From: Halomonas sp. | Lineage (GTDB): Bacteria; Pseudomonadota; Gammaproteobacteria; Pseudomonadales; Halomonadaceae | Assembly (NCBI RefSeq): GCF_014859505.1 | Contig: NZ_JACUUD010000018.1 | Location: forward strand, 1 to 39,597 | Direction of reading: 5' to 3' | Length of the DNA stretch: 39,597 bases | The notes under the pieces: generated by a model | The model's input: only the letters and a program-made list of their open reading frames with translations | Database searches by the model: none | Told to the model about the DNA's origin: nothing | Translations under genes and position numbers: made by a program | Shown: positions 29,111-36,935 of the stretch, piece by piece | Layout: each line of letters starts with the position of its first letter | Position numbering within the stretch: the stretch's first letter is position 1

Positions 29111-29206
29111 GTGAGTGTTCAGCCTCAGCTGACCTCAAAGGCAGCGCCTGTGCGACAAGAAGGTCTACTTCCACGACATCGAATGACAAGAGCCGCTGAA
29201 TACGCA

Positions 29207-30145
29207 ATGCCAGATACCCGTCCGCCCGCCATCCTGCTGGTGGGTCCCACTGCCGCCGGCAAGACCGACCTCGCCATCGCGCTCCACGAGCGGCTCGGTT
29301 GCGAGCTGATCAGCGTCGACTCCGCCATGGTCTACCGCGGCATGGATATCGGCAGCGCCAAGCCCTCGGCGGAGGAGCTGGCCCGGGCGCCCCATCGGCT
29401 GATCGACATCCGCGACCCCGCCGAGCCCTATTCGGCGGCGGACTTCCGCGACGACGCCCTGCGCGAGATGCGCGAGATCACGGCAGCCGGGGGCGTGCCG
29501 CTGCTGGTGGGGGGCACCATGATGTACCTTCGGCAGCTGCTGCACGGGGTGGCCAACCTGCCAAGCTCGGACCCGTCGGTGCGCGCCGAGCTGGAGGCCG
29601 AGGCCGAGGCGCATGGTCTCGCCGCCCTGCATGAGGCGCTCGCCCGGGTCGATCCGGCCTCGGCGGCCCGTATCCACCCCAACGATCCCCAGCGGCTAAT
29701 GCGGGCGCTGGAGGTGCATCGGATCAGCGGCCGGCCGCTCAGCGAGCTGTGGGCCGAACAGCGGCCTGAAACCTTTCCCTGGCGCACGCTGTCGATAGGA
29801 CTCGCCCCAGCGGATCGCGCCGTGTTGCACGAGCGCATCGCCCGGCGCTTCGACGCCATGCTGGCAGGCGGCTTCATCGAGGAGGTGGAGGCGCTGCGCG
29901 CCCGCGGCGACCTCGCGCCGGACCTGCCGTCCATGAAGAGCGTCGGCTATCGTCAGGTCTGGGCCTATCTCGACGGCGAGCATGATCGCGAGACCCTGCG
30001 CCATCGCTGCATCGTCGCCACTCGTCAGCTGGCCAAGCGCCAGCTGACCTGGATGCGAAGTTGGGAGGGGCTCGAAGGGTTCGATAGCCTGGGGGGCGAC
30101 CCCCTGGGGCAGGTGTTGAAACTCGTGCGCGATTTCGGCACTTAG
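29207..30145 (+). CDS. miaA: tRNA dimethylallyltransferase
   Basis: 312 residues (E. coli 316). It prenylates A37 of tRNAs reading UNN codons, the first step to ms2i6A. P-loop [11 protein letters not shown] (about 13-23), [49 protein letters not shown] and the C-terminal [14 protein letters not shown] are all family signatures. The ATG at 29207 gives the normal N-terminus; the frame is open far upstream through the REP doublet, which cannot be coding. A poor ribosome-binding site precedes it. ATG 29183 is an alternative adding 8 residues. Confidence 0.96.
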   Translation: MPDTRPPAILLVGPTAAGKTDLAIALHERLGCELISVDSAMVYRGMDIGSAKPSAEELARAPHRLIDIRDPAEPYSAADFRDDALREMREITAAGGVPLLVGGTMMYLRQLLHGVANLPSSDPSVRAELEAEAEAHGLAALHEALARVDPASAARIHPNDPQRLMRALEVHRISGRPLSELWAEQRPETFPWRTLSIGLAPADRAVLHERIARRFDAMLAGGFIEEVEALRARGDLAPDLPSMKSVGYRQVWAYLDGEHDRETLRHRCIVATRQLAKRQLTWMRSWEGLEGFDSLGGDPLGQVLKLVRDFGT

Positions 30146-30268
30146 CGTAAGATACGCCATTCACGAGCCGGGTAGCCGGGTCCGCCGCGGCCATGGCCAT
30201 GCCAGTGTGGCAACCGCATCACACCACGATACAACGTCAACCCCAGAGACAATGTCAGGGAGAGCAAC

Positions 30269-30517
30269 ATGTCCAAAGGGCAGTCCCTTCAAGATCCGTA
30301 CCTGAACATCCTGCGCAAGGAGCGAATCCCGGTATCGATTTTCCTGGTCAACGGCATCAAGCTGCAGGGTCAGATCGAGTCCTTCGACCAGTTCGTCATC
30401 CTGCTGCGCAACACCGTCAGCCAGATGGTGTACAAGCATGCCATCTCCACCGTGGTACCGTCGCGCAACGTGCGCCTGCCGGTCCAGGACCCTGCCGAGG
30501 CGCAGGACAGCCAGTGA
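30269..30517 (+). CDS. hfq: RNA chaperone Hfq
   Basis: 82 residues, short C-terminal tail as in pseudomonads (E. coli 102). Hexameric Sm-like ring pairing small RNAs with mRNAs. Sm1 is [20 protein letters not shown]…[19 protein letters not shown]; Sm2 is the YKHAIST motif whose Lys-His contact uridines. GGGAG lies 8 nt before ATG. The 123-nt gap after miaA may carry a weak promoter (TGGCAA, 16 nt, TACAAC near 30212-30239). hflX follows 8 nt downstream. Confidence 0.98.
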   Translation: MSKGQSLQDPYLNILRKERIPVSIFLVNGIKLQGQIESFDQFVILLRNTVSQMVYKHAISTVVPSRNVRLPVQDPAEAQDSQ

Positions 30518-30525
30518 GGTAGTGA

Positions 30526-31854
30526 TTGTTTTTCGAACGTCCCGATGCCGGTGAAACGGCCGTCCTCGTCCATGTGGACTTCCAGGACGAACTGAAACGC
30601 GAGGATGCGGGCGAGTTCCTCGAACTCGTTCGCTCCGCCGGTGCCGAACCGGCCACCCTGCTGACCGGCAGCCGCCAGCGGCCGGACCCCCGCACCTTCG
30701 TGGGTTCCGGCAAGCTGGAGGAGCTGCGTGAGTTGATGGAGGTTCACGGCGCCGAGCTGGTGATCTTCAACCATGCCCTGAGCCCCTCCCAGGAGCGCAA
30801 CCTCGAACGCGAGCTCAAGTGCCGCGTGCTCGACCGCACCGGCCTGATCCTCGACATCTTCGCCCAGCGGGCGCGTACCCATGAGGGCAAGCTGCAGGTC
30901 GAGCTCGCCCAGCTGGAGTACATGTCGACCCGCCTGGTGCGCGGCTGGACTCACCTGGAACGTCAGAAGGGCGGCATCGGCCTGCGCGGTCCCGGCGAGA
31001 CCCAGCTGGAGACGGACCGCCGCCTGCTGCGAGCGCGCATCAAGTCGATCCATCGTCGGCTCGACAAGGTGCGCAGTCAGCGCGAGCAGAACCGTCGCTC
31101 CCGGGCCCGGGCCGAGATTCCCAGTGTCTCCCTGGTGGGCTACACCAACGCCGGCAAGTCAACGCTGTTCAACGCGCTGACCGCCTCCGAGGTCTATGCG
31201 GCCGACCAGCTCTTCGCTACCCTCGACCCGACGCTGCGACGCCTGGAGGTCGAGGACGTGGGCCCGGTGGTGCTGGCCGACACGGTCGGCTTCATCCGCC
31301 ACCTGCCCCACAAGCTGGTGGAGGCATTTCGTGCCACCCTGCAGGAGGCTGCCGAGGCGACCCTGCTGGTGCACGTGATCGACGCTGCCGACCCGGATCG
31401 TGAGCTCAACGAGCAACAGGTCGAGCTGGTGCTCGATGAGATCGGCGCCCTGGAGGTACCGATGCTCAAGGTGATGAACAAGATCGACCTGCTAGACAGC
31501 GCACCGCGCATCGAGCGCAATGGCGAGGGGCGCCCCGAGGTGGTGTGGCTATCGGCGCAGGAGGGCAGGGGACTGGACCTGCTGGCCCAGGCCCTGGCCG
31601 AGCGGCTGGCCGACGATGTCCTCGACTTTTTCCTCACCCTGGCCCCGGAGCAGGGCCGGCTGCGTGCCGCCCTTCACGAGTTGGGCGCGGTGCGCGACGA
31701 AGCCTTCGACGAGCAGGGCGACACACGATTGCAGGTTCGCTTGCCGCGTCGCGACTTCCTGCAGCTGATGTCGCGGCTCGGCGAACGCGCCGATGACTAC
31801 CTACCCGAGGCCCTGCGTGATCGCGAGGCCTGGGAAGAGCAAGGGGCAGGCTAG
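30526..31854 (+). CDS. hflX: Ribosome-splitting GTPase HflX (TTG start)
   Basis: 442 residues (E. coli 426). It rescues stalled ribosomes under heat stress. The N-terminal HflX domain has VGSGKLEEL, ALSPSQERNLERELKCRVLDR and the very conserved LVRGWTHLERQKGGIGLRGPGETQLE; the G domain has GYTNAGKST, DTVGFIRHLPH and NKID. The start is TTG 30526 with GTGAGG 6 nt upstream; residues MFFERPDAGETAVLVHV then line up with E. coli MFDRYDAGEQAVLVHI, and no ATG or GTG fits better. Part of miaA-hfq-hflX-hflK-hflC. Confidence 0.96.
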   Translation: MFFERPDAGETAVLVHVDFQDELKREDAGEFLELVRSAGAEPATLLTGSRQRPDPRTFVGSGKLEELRELMEVHGAELVIFNHALSPSQERNLERELKCRVLDRTGLILDIFAQRARTHEGKLQVELAQLEYMSTRLVRGWTHLERQKGGIGLRGPGETQLETDRRLLRARIKSIHRRLDKVRSQREQNRRSRARAEIPSVSLVGYTNAGKSTLFNALTASEVYAADQLFATLDPTLRRLEVEDVGPVVLADTVGFIRHLPHKLVEAFRATLQEAAEATLLVHVIDAADPDRELNEQQVELVLDEIGALEVPMLKVMNKIDLLDSAPRIERNGEGRPEVVWLSAQEGRGLDLLAQALAERLADDVLDFFLTLAPEQGRLRAALHELGAVRDEAFDEQGDTRLQVRLPRRDFLQLMSRLGERADDYLPEALRDREAWEEQGAG

Positions 31855-31891
31855 GTACGGGCAGACGATAACAACGACGACATGGACGACG

Positions 31892-31920
31892 GGCGCCACC
31901 GTCCTGCAGGACGGGGCGCC
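31892..31920 (+). other. Strong hairpin between hflX and hflK
   Basis: GGCGCC-A-CCGTCC pairs with GGACGGGGCGCC around TGCA: a 12-bp stem with one bulged A; the centre CCGTCCTGCAGGACGG is a full palindrome. It is 68 nt before the hflK ATG and has no T-run after it, so partial termination, RNase processing or mRNA protection are possible roles. Confidence 0.6.
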
Positions 31921-31988
31921 GACAGGATCGCAACCGAAGTCCCGGCCGGCTCGCCGGCGGGGGCCGCAACACATAGTGGAGAAGACCT

Positions 31989-33233
31989 ATGGCCTGGAAT
32001 GAGCCTGGTGGTGGCAACCAGCACGACCCCTGGAGTGGTGGTGGCCGTCGCGGCGGCAACGGAGGCGGAGGCAATGGTGGTGGCGGCGGTAATCGCGGCG
32101 GCAACCAAGGCCCTCCCGACCTCGATGAGGCCCTGAAGAAGTTTCAGGACAAGCTCAACGGCATGCTCGGCGGCCGTGGCGGCAAGGGTGGCGGTGGCAA
32201 GGGCGGCAAGGGCGGCGGCGGCAAGCCGCGCAACGTCTTCGCCCTGCCGGGGCTGCTGATCGTGGTCGCCCTGGCGATCTGGGCGGCCACCGGTTTCTAT
32301 CTGGTCGACCAGTCGGAGCGTGGTGTGGTGCTGCGCTTCGGCAAGTTCCAGGAAGTGGTCAGCCCCGGCCTGCACTGGAACCCGCCGTTGATCGACGACG
32401 TGCGCATGGTCAACGTGACCCGCGTGCGCTCGCTGACCCAGACCCAGGCGATGCTGACCCGCGACGAGAACATCGTCGAGGTCGAGATCTCGGCCCAGTA
32501 TCAGGTGTCCAACCCCCGCGATTTCGTGCTCAACGTGCGCAACCCGCAGCTCTCCATCGAGAACGCGCTGGATTCCGCCCTGCGTCACGTGGTCGGTGGC
32601 ACCGACATGATCGAGATCCTGACCTCCGGTCGTGAGATCCTCGGCAGCTCCGTGTCCAGCCGCCTGCAGTCCTATCTGGACAGCTACGGCACCGGCATCC
32701 GCCTGCAGACCATCAACATCGAGTCCACCACCGCGCCCGGCCCCGTCATCGACGCCTTCGACGACGTGATCCGCGCCCGCGAGGACCGTCAGCGGACCAT
32801 CAACCAGGGCATGGCCTACGCCAATGCCATCATCCCCGAGGCCCAGGGTCAGGCGCAGCGCCTGGTCGAGCAGGGTCAGGGTTATCGCGAGTCGGTCGTG
32901 GCCGAGGCGCGTGGTCAGGCCAACCGCTTCAACGCGCTGCTCTCCCAGTACCAGGACTCGCCGGCGATCATGCGCGAGCGTCTCTACCTGGACGCCATCG
33001 CCGAGATCTTCGGCAGCACGCCCAAGGTGCTGGTCGACGTGGCCGATGACAGCCCGCTCATGTACCTGCCGCTGGACCAGATGGGCAACGGTGGCAGCGG
33101 TGGTTCGTCCTCCGGCGAGCGCCTGGGCGAGGAGGGTGAACTCGATCCGCGGGTGCTGGAGCGCCTGCGCTCCGGCCAGACGACCTCGAGCACGAGCAGC
33201 AATACCGGTGGAATCCGCAGGGAGGGCCGCTAA
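31989..33233 (+). CDS. hflK: FtsH modulator HflK
   Basis: 414 residues (E. coli 419). With HflC it forms a large SPFH cage around FtsH in the inner membrane and tunes proteolysis. A Gly/Asn-rich cytoplasmic tail (1-40) and a Lys/Gly stretch (about 62-80) precede a single membrane helix (VFALPGLLIVVALAIWAATGFYLV, about 83-106). The SPFH/band-7 domain follows (RGVVLRFGKFQEVVSPGLHWNPP), then a coiled coil rich in Gln/Ala (about 275-325) and a Ser/Gly-rich tail. GGAGAAG precedes ATG. The stop codon directly abuts the hflC ATG. Confidence 0.96.
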   Translation: MAWNEPGGGNQHDPWSGGGRRGGNGGGGNGGGGGNRGGNQGPPDLDEALKKFQDKLNGMLGGRGGKGGGGKGGKGGGGKPRNVFALPGLLIVVALAIWAATGFYLVDQSERGVVLRFGKFQEVVSPGLHWNPPLIDDVRMVNVTRVRSLTQTQAMLTRDENIVEVEISAQYQVSNPRDFVLNVRNPQLSIENALDSALRHVVGGTDMIEILTSGREILGSSVSSRLQSYLDSYGTGIRLQTINIESTTAPGPVIDAFDDVIRAREDRQRTINQGMAYANAIIPEAQGQAQRLVEQGQGYRESVVAEARGQANRFNALLSQYQDSPAIMRERLYLDAIAEIFGSTPKVLVDVADDSPLMYLPLDQMGNGGSGGSSSGERLGEEGELDPRVLERLRSGQTTSSTSSNTGGIRREGR

Positions 33234-34118
33234 ATGATCAACAATCGTTCCCTGCTCATTGTCGGCGGCCTGGCCGCCGTGGCCTGGCTGGCCAGCAACA
33301 GCCTCTATGTGGTCGACGAGACCGAGCGCGCCGTCAAGCTGCGCTTCGGTGAGGTCATCGAGGAGAACATTCAGCCGGGCCTGCACGTCAAGGTGCCGAT
33401 CACCCAGACCATCCGCAAGTTCGATACCCGGGTGCTGACGCTGGACACCGACACCAGCCGCTACCTGACCCTCGAGCAGAAGGCGGTGATCGTCGACTCC
33501 TACGTCAAGTGGCAGGTGATCAACCCGACCCGCTACTACGAGGCCACCGCCGGCGACGAGATGATGGCGATCCGCCTGATCCAGCCCCGGGTCGACGAGA
33601 GCCTGCGTAACGAGTTCGGCCGCCTGGACCTCCAGCAGATCATCGCCGAGCGTCGCGACGACCTGATGATCGGGCCGACCCAGGACCTCGATGCCCTGCT
33701 GCGCGAGGAACTCGGGGTTGCCATCGTGGATGTGCGCGTCAAGCGGATCGATCTGCCGGAGGACGTCTCCGCGGCGGTCTTCGAACGCATGCGGTCCGAG
33801 CGTGAGCGGGAGGCCCGCGAGTGGCGAGCCCAGGGCCAGGAAGAGGCCGAGCGTATCCGCGCCAACGCCGATCGCCGTCGCCAGGTACTGCTGGCTCAGG
33901 CCACCGAGCGGGCCGAGACACTGCGCGGTGAGGGCGATGGCGAGGCCGCGGGGATCTTCTCGGAGTCCTACTCCCAGGACCAGGAGTTCTTCGCCTTCTG
34001 GCGCAGCCTGAACGCCTATCGCGAGAGCTTCCAGGGGGACGGCAACATGCTGGTGCTCGATCCCTCCAGCGACTTCTTCCGCTACCTGAAGAGCGCGGTG
34101 CCTTCCAACGGCGAGTGA
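33234..34118 (+). CDS. hflC: FtsH modulator HflC
   Basis: 294 residues (E. coli 334). Partner of HflK. N-terminal signal anchor (NRSLLIVGGLAAVAWLASNSLYVV), SPFH domain with ERAVKLRFGEVIEENIQPGLHVKVP, then an Arg/Glu/Ala coiled coil (about 180-235, ERMRSEREREAREWRAQGQ) and the conserved FFAFWRSLNAYRESF…DPSSDFFRYL ending. It lacks some of the E. coli insertion length, as in pseudomonads. Zero-gap coupling to hflK. Confidence 0.96.
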   Translation: MINNRSLLIVGGLAAVAWLASNSLYVVDETERAVKLRFGEVIEENIQPGLHVKVPITQTIRKFDTRVLTLDTDTSRYLTLEQKAVIVDSYVKWQVINPTRYYEATAGDEMMAIRLIQPRVDESLRNEFGRLDLQQIIAERRDDLMIGPTQDLDALLREELGVAIVDVRVKRIDLPEDVSAAVFERMRSEREREAREWRAQGQEEAERIRANADRRRQVLLAQATERAETLRGEGDGEAAGIFSESYSQDQEFFAFWRSLNAYRESFQGDGNMLVLDPSSDFFRYLKSAVPSNGE

Positions 34119-34126
34119 GCGCGACA

Positions 34127-34151
34127 TGCGCCGGGGTTCATCCCCGGCGCA
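34127..34151 (+). other. 10-bp hairpin just after hflC
   Basis: TGCGCCGGGG and CCCCGGCGCA pair perfectly around TTCAT, 9 nt after the hflC stop. No T-run follows, so it may act as a 3'-end stabiliser ahead of the true terminator at 34170. Confidence 0.6.
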
Positions 34152-34169
34152 AACGTGGTAGACTCCTGC

Positions 34170-34193
34170 AACCGGGCGTGGCCCGGTTTTTTT
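34170..34193 (+). terminator. Rho-independent terminator after hflC
   Basis: AACCGGGC-GTG-GCCCGGTT followed by TTTTT (34189-34193): 8-bp stem with 3-nt loop and T-run, about 50 nt after hflC and about 100 nt before hisZ. It closes the hfq-hflXKC message. Confidence 0.9.
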
Positions 34194-34294
34194 GTGGCCG
34201 TCTATCACAAGCCCTGTCGCACGTCAGGCGCTCGTCGAGACCTCGGCTCGAGCGTCCTTTTCGGCCATTTTCGCTGCCTTGCAGGATGATTTAC

Positions 34295-35470
34295 ATGACG
34301 ATCGCTGACCGCTGGCTGCTGCCCGACGGCATGGATGAGGTGCTGCCGCCCCAGGCGAGCCGCATGGAGGGGCTGCGCCGCGCGCTGCTCGACCTCTACC
34401 ATCGCTGGGGCTACGACCAGGTGATGCCGCCGACGGCGGAGTTCCTCGATTCCCTGCTGACCGGCACCGGCTCCGACCTGGCCCTGCAGACCTTCAAGCT
34501 CACCGACCAGCTTACCGGGCGCATGATGGGCGTCAGCGCCGACGTCACTCCCCAGGTGGCACGCATGGATGCCCACTCCCTGAAGCGGCAGGGGCCGGTG
34601 CGGCTCTGCTACTGCACCAATGTGCTCCGCGCCACCGCCGACCAGCATCAGAGTGGTCGCAGTCCCGTCCAGGTGGGCGTGGAGCTGTTCGGTCACGCCG
34701 GCATCGAGGCGGATCTGGAGATCCTCCACCTGGCGCTGGCCAGCCTCGCCGCTGCCGGCGCCGACGAGATTCACCTGGCGCTGGGACATATCGGCATCTA
34801 CCGCAGCCTGGTGGAGACGGCCGGGCTGCAGGGTGACGCCGAGCGTGCGCTGTTCGAGGCCCTGGAGCTCAAGAGTCCCGGCGAGCTGGCCGAGCGGGTG
34901 GCGCAGAGCGTCGAGGACCCGGCCCTGGCCGAGATGTTCCTGGCGCTGGGCCGCCTGCACGGCGGCGCAGAGGTGCTGGAGCAGGCCCGCGAGGTCTTCG
35001 CCGAGGCGCCGTCCGCGGTGGGCGCGGCGCTGGACCAGCTGCGCGCCCTGCACCGGGGCGTGCTGGTCAGCCACCCCGAGGTGGCACTCTACTTCGACCT
35101 GGGCGAGCTGCGCGGCTACGCCTACCATACCGGCATGATGTTCGCCGCCTATTTGCCCGGCTACGGCCAGGCGCTGGCCAAGGGCGGCCGCTATGACGAC
35201 ACCGGCCGCGCCTTCGGGCGTGCCCGGCCGGCCACCGGCTACTCCATGGACCTCAAGCTGCTGGCAGGGCTGTCTCCCATGGAGCCACCCGTCGACGGCA
35301 TCTGGGCACCTGCCGAGGGCGAGGGTCTGCAGGCGGCCGTGGTAGCCCTGCGGGCGAAGGGAGCGCGGGTGGTTCAGGCGCTGCCTGGGCAGCGCACCGG
35401 GCCGGTCGAGCACCGCTGCGACCGCGAACTGGTGTTCCGCGATGGCCACTGGCAAGCCGTGGCACTGTAG
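34295..35470 (+). CDS. hisZ: ATP phosphoribosyltransferase regulatory subunit HisZ
   Basis: 391 residues. A HisRS paralogue that activates short-form HisG in histidine synthesis; found in bacteria with short HisG such as pseudomonads and halomonads but not in E. coli. N-terminus ADRWLLPDGMDEVLPPQASR and LTGTGSDLALQTFKL are typical. ADVTPQVARMDAH and LGHIGIYR follow; the C-terminal anticodon-binding domain of true HisRS is absent, replaced by about 70 less conserved residues. Start at ATG 34295 with AGGA 8 nt upstream; ATG 34286 overlaps that site. purA follows after 61 nt, the hflC-hisZ-purA order known in Pseudomonas. Confidence 0.95.
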   Translation: MTIADRWLLPDGMDEVLPPQASRMEGLRRALLDLYHRWGYDQVMPPTAEFLDSLLTGTGSDLALQTFKLTDQLTGRMMGVSADVTPQVARMDAHSLKRQGPVRLCYCTNVLRATADQHQSGRSPVQVGVELFGHAGIEADLEILHLALASLAAAGADEIHLALGHIGIYRSLVETAGLQGDAERALFEALELKSPGELAERVAQSVEDPALAEMFLALGRLHGGAEVLEQAREVFAEAPSAVGAALDQLRALHRGVLVSHPEVALYFDLGELRGYAYHTGMMFAAYLPGYGQALAKGGRYDDTGRAFGRARPATGYSMDLKLLAGLSPMEPPVDGIWAPAEGEGLQAAVVALRAKGARVVQALPGQRTGPVEHRCDRELVFRDGHWQAVAL

Positions 35471-35480
35471 ACTGGGTTAA

Positions 35481-36827
<1,347 letters not shown>

Positions 36828-36871
36828 GGCCCGAGACCCGCAGCCGCTCCCGCGGCCCGAGAGCGAGCGAC

Positions 36872-36910
36872 AACGCAGAAGGCCGGCACCCAGTGCCGGC
36901 CTTCTGCGTT
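36872..36910. terminator. Bidirectional terminator between purA and the Sel1 lipoprotein gene
   Basis: AACGCAGAAGGCCGGCAC pairs perfectly over 18 bp with its complement around loop CCA (36890-36892). The outer TTCTGCGTT serves as the U-rich end in both directions, 45 nt after purA and 26 nt after the convergent gene. Confidence 0.85.
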
Positions 36911-36935
36911 CCTGGCCGCGACAGTCGCCGTGGCC

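Noticed and set aside
28931-29206. N-terminal extension of miaA by 92 codons
   Set aside because: The extension reads through the inverted REP doublet and matches nothing in MiaA; the family N-terminus begins at 29207.
30526-30570. hflX starting at a later ATG
   Set aside because: Downstream starts would remove the conserved DAGE…AVLVHV segment; the TTG has a well-placed GTGAGG and aligns with the family start.
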